Assembly (NCBI GenBank): GCA_002431345.1
Contig: DJEN01000058.1
Location: 1 to 26,309, forward strand
Length of the DNA stretch: 26,309 nt
Direction: 5' to 3'
DNA from: Megasphaera sp. UBA5897
GTDB taxonomy: Bacteria; Bacillota; Negativicutes; Veillonellales; Megasphaeraceae
Under the pieces are notes generated by a model. It made no database searches and was not told the origin of the DNA. It saw only the letters and a program-made list of their open reading frames with translations. This document shows, in pieces, positions 1 through 6,785 of the stretch (position 1 is the first letter of the stretch; every line of letters starts with the position of its first letter). Made by a program: the position numbers and the translations under genes.

Positions 1-14
1 TATTTCGTGTGCAA

Positions 15-50
15 TACAATATATTATATTGTACAACACATGATGTTCAA
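15..50 (-). promoter_or_regulatory. Leftward promoter with palindromic operator
   Basis: On the minus strand TTGAAC (45-50) is followed after 16 bases by a perfect TATAAT (23-28). A 19-bp inverted repeat (15-33, arms TACAATATA around a single central base) covers the -10 box. A repressor bound here would block the promoter. The regulated gene must lie to the left of the window. The promoter match is seen; the repressor is inferred. Confidence 0.45.
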
Positions 51-117
51 ATTTTTTAAGTACCTCATGGTAAAACCCTCACTGCTTCTCTTCAATCCAT
101 TTCCCTTTCGAAATGTT

Positions 118-152
118 ACTGAAAGTGTACACTTTCAGTTTTGATTTGTCAA
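118..152 (-). promoter_or_regulatory. Leftward promoter with 22-bp palindromic operator
   Basis: On the minus strand a perfect TTGACA (147-152) is separated by 17 bases from TACACT (124-129). A perfect 22-bp palindrome (118-139, arms ACTGAAAGTGT) overlaps the -10 box and the 3' end of the spacer. A long perfect dyad centred near the -10 is typical of TetR-family operators, but no such regulator is in the window. The target gene should lie left of base 1. Confidence 0.55.
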
Positions 153-291
153 GGATATTTTTGATGTTTTTGCAAATTACTTATGAGAAGTCCTTTCTAG
201 TATGGGTATACATTGCTTTTTTTTACAAAAACAGTAAACAAGGTACTTATATTATTTTTAGCTATTAGTCCATTTCGTATTTAAAGCGTAT

Positions 292-384
292 TTATTTTAC
301 ATCATCCCGCTTACTCAAATGCCACCCGTCACAAACTTCCTGCCCAAAATAATGGTTCGCTGCATTCCGATTGCTTTTCTTCAT
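292..384 (-). pseudogene. N-terminal remnant of a cupin-domain protein (30 aa)
   Basis: A 30-codon frame starts at ATG 384 behind a strong AAGGAG site and ends in TAA at 292. It begins 19 bases after the phzF-like stop, so it would be the last gene of that operon. Its sequence, with an N-A-x-H-Y-x-x-G and then C-D-G-W-H-L pattern, resembles the N-terminus of small cupin proteins of about 110-130 residues, from memory of the family. The expected next part, the metal-binding beta-barrel with its HYH motif, is absent in every leftward frame down to base 1. I read it as a gene whose 3' part was deleted or has decayed. A genuine 30-residue peptide is possible but less likely. Confidence 0.5.
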
Positions 385-403
385 GACAGGTCTCCTTCTT
401 CTC

Positions 404-1177
404 TTATATAAAAATTTCTGCTACTGCAAACAGAGCCGCTTTTCCTCGAAGCAGCGTGCGTTTTCCGGCATAGCTGCAATACAATACGCCGCCGCGGGCC
501 GATGCCTGATATGCCGTAAACTCCGTTTTTCCTGTTTTTTCTGCCCAATATGGAATGACATGACAATGGCCGCGTCCGCAAACAGGATCTTCTGCTACAT
601 TGCATTTGGGAGCAAAACTGCGGGTTACGCAGTCGTATTCCCTGCCGGGCGCAGTAATGTGGAGGCACACGCCATCTATTTGGCGAATTAGTTCTTGATT
701 CGGGTGAACATTTCGTACCTGTTCTTCATTTTCCAGCACACAGACTGTATCTGCACCATAGTAAGCCGCAACCGGTTTTACACCCAAAGCCGCTGTCATT
801 TGTTCTGTAATCGGCACAGGCTGTAACGAAAAAGACGGGAAATCCATCATCAGCAAATCTCCTTGCTTTTCTACTGTCAGTCGGCCGCTAAGCGTGTCAA
901 AAGCTACCGTGTTTCGTTCTGGTTCTACAAAGCGCGTAATAACATAGGCCGTAGCCAGCGTCGCATGGCCGCACAATTCCACTTCTCCACCGGGAGTAAA
1001 CCAGCGCAGATGGTAGGCATCTCCTTCTTTAACGGCAAAAGCCGTTTCTGAAAGATTGTTTTCTATGGCAATATTCTGCATCGTACGGTCATCCAGCCAT
1101 GCATCCATCACGCAGACTGCCGCAGGATTACCTGCAAATACTTTTTCGGTAAACGCATCAACTATATATTGTTTCAT
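404..1177 (-). CDS. PhzF family isomerase/epimerase-like protein
   Basis: The 257-residue product has the PhzF (diaminopimelate epimerase-like) fold signature. An N-terminal DAF-TEKVFAGNPAAVC stretch (about 7-22) is followed by NNLSETAF, whose Glu is the conserved acid of PhzF enzymes, then WFTPGGEVELCGHATLA (about 59-75). The second half carries EDPVCGRGHCHVIPYW, the counterpart of the usual DPVTGSAH motif but altered. Length is a little below the usual 260-300. The start overlaps the aminotransferase stop by four bases (ATGA), so translation is coupled. Family members rearrange small acids or amino-acid-like compounds; the substrate cannot be read from sequence. Likely cytoplasmic and controlled by the divergent LysR gene. 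Confidence 0.85.
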   Translation of the reverse strand: MKQYIVDAFTEKVFAGNPAAVCVMDAWLDDRTMQNIAIENNLSETAFAVKEGDAYHLRWFTPGGEVELCGHATLATAYVITRFVEPERNTVAFDTLSGRLTVEKQGDLLMMDFPSFSLQPVPITEQMTAALGVKPVAAYYGADTVCVLENEEQVRNVHPNQELIRQIDGVCLHITAPGREYDCVTRSFAPKCNVAEDPVCGRGHCHVIPYWAEKTGKTEFTAYQASARGGVLYCSYAGKRTLLRGKAALFAVAEIFI

Positions 1178-2292
1178 CCTAGTCTCTCCTTCTTTTTTGA
1201 AAAAAGATACGCACTAACTAATTGAATACATGTCGGAAAATTTTCGCGGCACAACCCGACGCGAAGATACTCGTCTGAATTTTCCAACACAGAGGACGGT
1301 ACAATCAGTACGCCTGTATGCTCTAAAATCTCCATGCAGAAATCCATTGCCTTTTGCCCGCCAAGAAGCTTCACATACGCCATGGTTGCCCCTTGGGGCG
1401 GCACATAGGAAAATAAATCCGCGTGCTGCTGTACAAATTGTTTCAACAGCATGGCGTTTCGACGTACAATCGCATTATTGCGCTGCATGACAGCATCCCG
1501 CTTATCCATCAACTCATTGGCAATCCACTGACACGGTAAATTAGAACAAGTGCTGGTAAAGTGGCGGTAAGCCAGCAGCTTTTGCATCAGTTCCTGATTT
1601 TTTGTCACTGCCCAGCCAAGACGCAGGCCGGGTGCCGCAAAGGTTTTAGAGAAACTACCCAATGCAACTGCATTTTCATATAAATCTGCAAATGAAGCAT
1701 CTGAACAGTTCTCGTCTAAGCGCAGAAATCGATATACTTCATCTGCAATCAAATAAAGGTTATATTTCCGGCACAGTTCTACAATAGAAGCCATTTCACA
1801 GTCTGTTAAACAGGCACCAGTTGGGTTATGGGGATAGTTCAAAACCAACAAACGAGTCTGTGGGGTAACTTTCATTTTCAGTCTTTTTAAATCAAATGCC
1901 CAGTTCTGTTCAAAGCTTGGACGGTATTCGATAATGGAACAGCCAATCTCCCTCGCAATAACAGAAAGCGACTGATACGATGGCATATGCACAATAATCT
2001 CATCCCCCGGCTTCAACAGCGCACGCATGGCAACATAAATGGTTTCCTCACCGCCGTTCATCATGACAATTTGATTCGGCGTGACGGTTTGATACAGCGC
2101 AGACAACTTTTCACGCAGCGGCAAATACCCTTTTCCCAGTGCATATCCAAACGGCTTGTCTGCATATGAGGAGAGATCTGACACCACCTCTTTCAGCAAC
2201 AAAGATTCCGGATCGGAACTGCCCATCATGCAGCTTGCTTTCGATTCATATGTAGTAAAATAATCATCTACCAAAAATTTACTCATATCCAT
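1174..2292 (-). CDS. PLP-dependent class I/II aminotransferase
   Basis: This 372-residue protein is a fold-type I aminotransferase. It has NYPHNPTGA (152-160) with the Asn that contacts PLP, IADEVY (182-187) with the Asp that pairs with the pyridine nitrogen, and GSFSKTF with the Schiff-base lysine at about 216, followed by GLRLGW. It starts at ATG 2292 with AGGAGGA seven bases upstream; a second Met two codons on is less well placed. It is the first gene of a leftward operon with the PhzF-like gene and is divergent from a LysR regulator. The pairing suggests metabolism of one particular amino acid or amino-acid-derived compound. Substrate unknown; I do not assign a gene symbol. Confidence 0.88.
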   Translation of the reverse strand: MDMSKFLVDDYFTTYESKASCMMGSSDPESLLLKEVVSDLSSYADKPFGYALGKGYLPLREKLSALYQTVTPNQIVMMNGGEETIYVAMRALLKPGDEIIVHMPSYQSLSVIAREIGCSIIEYRPSFEQNWAFDLKRLKMKVTPQTRLLVLNYPHNPTGACLTDCEMASIVELCRKYNLYLIADEVYRFLRLDENCSDASFADLYENAVALGSFSKTFAAPGLRLGWAVTKNQELMQKLLAYRHFTSTCSNLPCQWIANELMDKRDAVMQRNNAIVRRNAMLLKQFVQQHADLFSYVPPQGATMAYVKLLGGQKAMDFCMEILEHTGVLIVPSSVLENSDEYLRVGLCRENFPTCIQLVSAYLFSKKKERLG

Positions 2293-2326
2293 AAGGGCTT
2301 CCTCCTATGCTTGTATTTAGTATGGC

Positions 2327-2358
2327 CTTATTATATACTCATAAGCAAAGATAAGTAA
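2327..2358 (-). promoter_or_regulatory. Aminotransferase promoter with possible LysR box
   Basis: The minus strand has a perfect TATAAT (2330-2335) with a weak TTACTT (2353-2358) 17 bases upstream. An interrupted dyad CTTAT-N9-ATAAG (2327-2331 and 2341-2345) overlaps the -10. LysR regulators bind interrupted dyads in such divergent intergenic regions, so this is a candidate site for the adjacent regulator. A poor -35 fits an activated promoter. Confidence 0.4.
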
Positions 2359-2402
2359 AATTGATGTTTATTATTTAAACATGCAGAAAGGTTATTTGAT
2401 TA

Positions 2403-3272
2403 ATGCAAAAATACATAGCACTGTTAAAAGTAATTGAAGTCGGCAGTTTCACCAAAGCAGCCGCTCTTCTTGGGTATACGCAGCCAGCTCTCAGCCAAAT
2501 GATCGCTTCACTGGAAAAAGAACTATCCATTAAAATCCTGTATCGTTCTCGTTACGGCATCCGACTGACACCGGAAGGACATAGACTGTATCCATCCATT
2601 CAAAACGCTGTATTGCAGTACGAAGCCATGCGCCGCACTGCAAATGAAATCCGCGGTCTGGATTCCGACATTGTACGGATTGGTACCGTTTCCAGCATAT
2701 CCTGTCACTGGCTGCCGGGTATTATTCGTGCATTTTGGCAAGAACACCCCAATATTCAAATCGTACTGCATCAAGGTGACTACACCAGTATCCCGGAATG
2801 GGTGCGAACCGGCGCGGTAGATTTTGGTTTTGTCAATCCTCATGCCGTTAAGGGAATGGAAACTACAATTATCAAGTCCGGCGTATTTCGTGCCATACTG
2901 CCGAAAAATCATCCGCTGACCGAGAAAAAATTTCTCACACTTAACGATTTAGAAGAAGAACCCTTCCTATTGTTGGAAGAAGGCGTATACAGCGAACCGT
3001 TGGCGGCATTCCATGCAGCAGGAATTACACCCAAGATAAAACTGCGTGTTCATGATGATTATTCGATATTATCCATGGTAGAGCAAGGATTAGGCGTATC
3101 GATTCTAACCGAACTTGTTTTGCACAAGACAAATTATAATGTTGTATCAGTACCTATTGAACCGGCTATCGTCCGTACTATGAGCATCGTGACAAAAGAT
3201 AAAAATACATTGCCGTTAGCAAGTAAAACATTTATTCAGTATATGATGAAATGCAAAGAAAATCTATTATAA
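2403..3272 (+). CDS. LysR family transcriptional regulator
   Basis: The 289-residue protein has the LysR layout: an N-terminal winged helix-turn-helix (about 1-60, with SFTKAAALLGYTQPALSQMIASLE as the recognition region) and a periplasmic-binding-protein-like effector domain (about 90-289). It is transcribed away from the aminotransferase-PhzF operon, with a 110-base shared regulatory region. LysR proteins commonly control the divergent operon in response to a pathway metabolite, so it probably governs those two genes. The ribosome binding site (AAAGG) is modest and 11 bases from the ATG. A shared terminator follows. Effector unknown. Confidence 0.88.
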   Translation: MQKYIALLKVIEVGSFTKAAALLGYTQPALSQMIASLEKELSIKILYRSRYGIRLTPEGHRLYPSIQNAVLQYEAMRRTANEIRGLDSDIVRIGTVSSISCHWLPGIIRAFWQEHPNIQIVLHQGDYTSIPEWVRTGAVDFGFVNPHAVKGMETTIIKSGVFRAILPKNHPLTEKKFLTLNDLEEEPFLLLEEGVYSEPLAAFHAAGITPKIKLRVHDDYSILSMVEQGLGVSILTELVLHKTNYNVVSVPIEPAIVRTMSIVTKDKNTLPLASKTFIQYMMKCKENLL

Positions 3273-3320
3273 ACCGAATTTCGTTTCAATATCTATACAG
3301 TTGTCCCCATGTTGAGACAC

Positions 3321-3366
3321 AAAAAAAAGAACGTGTAAAGTAAAAATCTCTACGCGTTCTTTTTTT
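3321..3366. terminator. Bidirectional terminator
   Basis: Arms AGAACGTGTA (3328-3337) and TACGCGTTCT (3351-3360) form a ten-position stem with one imperfect pair. An A-run precedes it and a T-run follows, so it can end transcription in both directions. It sits between the converging LysR gene and threonine aldolase gene. Confidence 0.8.
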
Positions 3367-3398
3367 ATGTAAAAGTGAGTATTTAAAATATCTTTTAT

Positions 3399-4445
3399 TT
3401 ACAATGTTTTTAAAATCGAAAGCAGTTTTTCTACATCTTCATCGGTCGTGGCCCAGTCTGTTGCCAGCCGCACTACCGTATGATAGGCATCATAAGGTTC
3501 CCAGAAGCTGAATTCCACTTGCTGCGATAAGGCTTCCATGTCTTCATTTTTCAAAATCGGGAAAATCTGATTCGTCGGTGCTTCGATATAGAGAGAGTAT
3601 CCTTCCTGAATCAATGTTTCGCGAATACGTTGGGCTGCTTGAATAGCAGACTGGCCAATCGTTTCATACAAGCCGTCTGTAAACAGCACATCAAACTGGA
3701 TGCCTAGGAGTCGGCCTTTTGCCAGCAAAGCTCCCTGCTGCTTGGTATACGTAAAGAAATGCGGAATATAGCCGTGCTGAGGTATGACAACGGCTTCTCC
3801 AAAGAGGGTGCCGCATTTGGTGCCGCCAATATAGAATACGTCGCACAAAGCAGCTAAATCAGCCAGGGATACGTCATTTTCCGGACACGCCAGCGCATAC
3901 GCCAAGCGGGCGCCGTCTACATACAGAGAAAGATGTTCTTTTTGGCACACGTCATGAATCGCCTGCAGTTCTTTTTTCGAGTACAGCGTGCCGTATTCTG
4001 TCGGCTGTGAAATATAGACCATACCGGGAACTACCATGTGTTCATGATTATCGTCTGCATAAAAATCCCGCACGTACTGTGCAATATCTTCTGCTGAAAG
4101 CTTGCCCATATGCTGCGGCAAAGGCAGTACTTTGTGTCCTCCTGCTTCAATGGCACCTGCTTCATGCAGGCTGATATGACCGGTATCAGCAGCTATAACG
4201 CCTTCATAGGCTTTTAAAACGGCACTGATGACCGTTGCATTCGTCTGCGTACCGCCTACTAAAAAATAGATGTCTGCATCCGGGCACTGACATGCCGCAC
4301 GGATTTTTTCTTTGGCAGATGCAGTAAACGCATCTGTGCCATACCCCGGCGTTTTCAACAAATTTGTAGCTGCCAACTGTTTGATAATCGCAGGATGCGC
4401 CCCTTCCATATAATCAGATGTAAATGAAATTTTTTCTATCGCCAT
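3399..4445 (-). CDS. ltaE: Low-specificity L-threonine aldolase
   Basis: The protein splits L-threonine (and allo-threonine) into glycine and acetaldehyde with PLP. It belongs to the beta-eliminating lyase/threonine aldolase fold. Visible motifs are GGTQTNATVI near the N-terminus, HISLHEAGAIEAGGHKVL with the PLP-stacking His and the conserved Glu, DGARLAYA with the PLP-binding Asp, and FYIGGTKCG with the Schiff-base lysine. I chose ATG 4445 (348 residues, MAIEKIS) because AAAGAGGGA lies just upstream. The frame stays open 26 codons further, but that extension would begin upstream of the predicted transcription start. The gene lies downstream of rpiR with about 100 bases between and has its own promoter and operator, so it need not belong to the gluconate operon. 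Confidence 0.88.
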   Translation of the reverse strand: MAIEKISFTSDYMEGAHPAIIKQLAATNLLKTPGYGTDAFTASAKEKIRAACQCPDADIYFLVGGTQTNATVISAVLKAYEGVIAADTGHISLHEAGAIEAGGHKVLPLPQHMGKLSAEDIAQYVRDFYADDNHEHMVVPGMVYISQPTEYGTLYSKKELQAIHDVCQKEHLSLYVDGARLAYALACPENDVSLADLAALCDVFYIGGTKCGTLFGEAVVIPQHGYIPHFFTYTKQQGALLAKGRLLGIQFDVLFTDGLYETIGQSAIQAAQRIRETLIQEGYSLYIEAPTNQIFPILKNEDMEALSQQVEFSFWEPYDAYHTVVRLATDWATTDEDVEKLLSILKTL

Positions 4446-4480
4446 ATAGATTTCCCTCTTTCTGTCAGTATGGATATCTT

Positions 4481-4523
4481 TTATTCTGTATTTTATAATA
4501 CAGAATAAGCCAGCCTGCTGCAA
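4481..4523 (-). promoter_or_regulatory. ltaE promoter with perfect 28-bp operator
   Basis: On the minus strand TTGCAG (4518-4523) is 17 bases from TATTAT (4495-4500). Overlapping the -10 and the start point is a perfect dyad with 12-bp arms (TTATTCTGTATT at 4481-4492 and its complement at 4497-4508) around four bases. It is AT-rich and lacks a GC stem and U-tract, so it is not a terminator; a repressor operator is the simplest reading. The neighbouring RpiR protein is one candidate ligand. Confidence 0.55.
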
Positions 4524-4549
4524 TGCGTTTTTTTCTATTGTGATACGAT

Positions 4550-5407
4550 TTATCTCACACGTTTTTTTATGATTTCATGACGCATTTTCTGTATATTTTG
4601 CTGAAATGTCTTGCTGTCTGCCATGGCAATCCTCGTATACAGCACATCACCAATCGCCATATGAATCATGCGGGACGCACCTGCTTCGGACGAATACTTG
4701 ACTTCGCGTCCCATACCGCACAAGCAAATATCTGCTAGTTTGGCCAGCGGTGACTGCCCATGGCTGGTAATCACAATAATTTTAGCTCCATTACGTTTAG
4801 CCGCCTGTACGGACTGAATCAATTCACTGGACGCGCCGCTGTGCGATACGGCAATGACAGCATCCTGCGCTGTCAGTAATGCCGCAGACGTGGCCTGCAT
4901 GTGTGAATCAGCATAATCCTGCACGGCAAAACCAAAGCGCACATACCGGGTTACGATGTCCCGGCAGACTGTCGCCGAATTGCCAAACCCATACACGGCA
5001 ATCCGTCTTGCCTGCCGCAGTATGCGAGCCGCTTCATCTACTGCTTCATAGTCCAGTAAAGACAAAGTATCCTGCAGGCCGTCGCTCAGGTTTTGAAATA
5101 CTTTGACAGCGACCGTATGGCAGTCATCTTGACTGTGGATATCATGATACTGTTTTGTTTCTGATGCCGACAACTCAGCCGTCAAATTCATTTTCAATTC
5201 CTGCAGGCCGCTGAAGCCAAGCTTTTTGCAAAATCGGGATACTGTAATTTCCGAGCTTTCTGTCGCAGCCGCAATATCAGAAATCGTCTGCGCCAGCACA
5301 CGTTCCGGTACTGCTGTAATATAATCAGCAATACGGCGCTCTGATTTAGTCAGACCGCCGTATGCACTGCGCAGAACGGGGAATTTTTGAATTTGTTCAT
5401 CATGCAT
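4550..5407 (-). CDS. RpiR/MurR family transcriptional regulator
   Basis: The protein has an N-terminal RpiR helix-turn-helix (about 1-77; the stretch SDIAAATESSEITVSRFCKK carries the recognition helix) and a C-terminal SIS sugar-phosphate-binding domain (about 115-250, with AVYGFGNSATV and VIAVSHSGASSE motifs). Such regulators sense phosphosugars. As the last gene behind gluconokinase, dehydrogenase and permease genes it probably responds to 6-phosphogluconate or gluconate and controls this operon; that is inference. I prefer ATG 5407 (285 residues), which has GGAG eight bases upstream. An ATG at 5431 adds eight residues but lacks a ribosome binding site and lies near the predicted transcription start. 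An internal promoter sits just upstream. Confidence 0.87.
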   Translation of the reverse strand: MHDEQIQKFPVLRSAYGGLTKSERRIADYITAVPERVLAQTISDIAAATESSEITVSRFCKKLGFSGLQELKMNLTAELSASETKQYHDIHSQDDCHTVAVKVFQNLSDGLQDTLSLLDYEAVDEAARILRQARRIAVYGFGNSATVCRDIVTRYVRFGFAVQDYADSHMQATSAALLTAQDAVIAVSHSGASSELIQSVQAAKRNGAKIIVITSHGQSPLAKLADICLCGMGREVKYSSEAGASRMIHMAIGDVLYTRIAMADSKTFQQNIQKMRHEIIKKRVR

Positions 5408-5442
5408 AAGACATTCTCCATTCCGTTTCATTATGTACTTGT

Positions 5443-5471
5443 ATTATAACTTAACCGACAAACATGTTCAA
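5443..5471 (-). promoter_or_regulatory. Internal promoter for rpiR
   Basis: The minus strand carries TTGAAC (5466-5471), a 17-base spacer and a perfect TATAAT (5443-5448), across the end of gntP and the short gap before rpiR. It would let the regulator be made independently of the gluconate operon. A 13-base stretch covering the -10 (5436-5448) recurs at the gluconokinase promoter (9834-9846). Confidence 0.55.
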
Positions 5472-6770
5472 TACCAAAACTCCAATGAGCCCCATGACCG
5501 CAATAATCGTTTCCAACGCGCACCATGTCCGTACCGTTTCCTTGACTGTCAAGCCAAAAAATTCTTTGAAAAGCCAGAAGCCAGGATCGTTCGGCGGGCT
5601 GAAAATCAGTGAGCCGGCACCCGTAGCCAGCACCATCAATTCCGGATTGGCACCCGTAGCCGCGCAAATAGGTGCCGCAATACCGCCGGCTGTCAATGCC
5701 GCAACTGTCGCCGAGCCGCAGGCTGTACGGATTACGGCTGCGACGAGCCATGCCAAAAAGAGCGGTGATAAGTCAGAATCTGCGACAAGTGAGCCAATAT
5801 ACGTGCCGACACCGCTGTCAATCAAAATCTGCTTCAGCGCGCCGCCACCGCCGACAATCAGCAAAATCATAGCGATAGCCAAGACGGCATCCTGAATGAT
5901 TTTCATGACTTCATCCATTTTTTTGCCGCGGCCCAAGCCAAATGTATAAATAGCAATGGCAACAGAAATCGTCAGTGCCATATCCGGCTGGCCTAAAAAT
6001 GTAAGGACGTGACGGACAGGCGACGCATCAGCCATCGTCAATTTGGCAATAGCCGAAGCCGCCATCAAAACGACAGGAACCAAGGCCGTAAACACGGAAA
6101 TGCCAAAACCGGGCATTTCATCATCTTTAAAAATTTTCGGGTTGTATAATCCTTTAGGGATTTCCGGATTAATATCTTTTGTCAAATTGCAGTACAGCGG
6201 CCCTGCAACGATTGCTGTCGGCACAGCGATAATGGCCCCGTACACAAGGGTCGTGCCAATATCGGCATTATAAATAATAGAAATAGCCGTCGGACCCGGA
6301 TGAGGCGGCAAAAAGCCGTGCGTAACCGAAAGAGCTGCCGCCATAGGAATCCCTACTTCCAGCAGCGGGATTTTAGCTTCCGCCGCAATCGTAAATACGA
6401 GTGGAATCAGCAGTACAAAGCCGATTTCATAGAACAAAGCAATCCCGACGATAAAACCGGTCAGGCAGACCGCCCATTTTACCTTTTCACGGCCAAATAC
6501 GTTAATCAGCGTCGTAGCAATGCGCTGAGCGCCGCCGCTTTCTGCCATGAGCTTGCCCAGCATGGCCCCAAAGGAAACAACAACGGCCAAACCGCCCAAG
6601 GTGCCTCCCAATCCTTTTTCAATCGTAGGAATTAATTTGTCTACCGGCATGCCTTCTGCCAGCCCTACCAGACCTGCTACCAACAGCAACGCCAAAAAGC
6701 TGTTCAGTTTTACTTTGACAATTAAGAAAAATAAGACAAGAATGCCTATCGCTAAAATGACAAGCGGCAT
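5451..6770 (-). CDS. gntP: GntP family gluconate:H+ symporter
   Basis: A 439-residue, almost wholly hydrophobic protein of the GntP gluconate permease family (usual size about 440-450). It starts MPLVILAIGILVLFFLIVKV and shows the family stretches GFIVGIALFYEIGFVLLIPLVF, THGFLPPHPGPTAI and, near the C-terminus, FSPPNDPGFWLFKEFFGL. Roughly a dozen membrane helices are likely. It brings gluconate (or a related sugar acid) across the cytoplasmic membrane using the proton gradient. The ATG has AAGGAGG seven bases upstream. It begins 15 bases after the dehydrogenase stop, so it is co-transcribed with gluconokinase and the dehydrogenase. The exact sugar acid is inferred from these neighbours. Confidence 0.92.
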   Translation of the reverse strand: MPLVILAIGILVLFFLIVKVKLNSFLALLLVAGLVGLAEGMPVDKLIPTIEKGLGGTLGGLAVVVSFGAMLGKLMAESGGAQRIATTLINVFGREKVKWAVCLTGFIVGIALFYEIGFVLLIPLVFTIAAEAKIPLLEVGIPMAAALSVTHGFLPPHPGPTAISIIYNADIGTTLVYGAIIAVPTAIVAGPLYCNLTKDINPEIPKGLYNPKIFKDDEMPGFGISVFTALVPVVLMAASAIAKLTMADASPVRHVLTFLGQPDMALTISVAIAIYTFGLGRGKKMDEVMKIIQDAVLAIAMILLIVGGGGALKQILIDSGVGTYIGSLVADSDLSPLFLAWLVAAVIRTACGSATVAALTAGGIAAPICAATGANPELMVLATGAGSLIFSPPNDPGFWLFKEFFGLTVKETVRTWCALETIIAVMGLIGVLVLNMFVG

Positions 6771-6785
6771 AGTAAATCCTCCTTT

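Larger units (their letters stand above)
1..291. other. Non-coding region with leftward promoters
   Basis: No credible gene starts or ends here. The leftward strand has only very short open frames, for example a 14-codon one beginning near base 69. The region is AT-rich and contains two promoter-palindrome pairs that point left, listed separately. It therefore looks like the upstream regulatory region of a gene beyond base 1 plus the decayed tail of the cupin remnant at 292-384. Confidence 0.6.
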
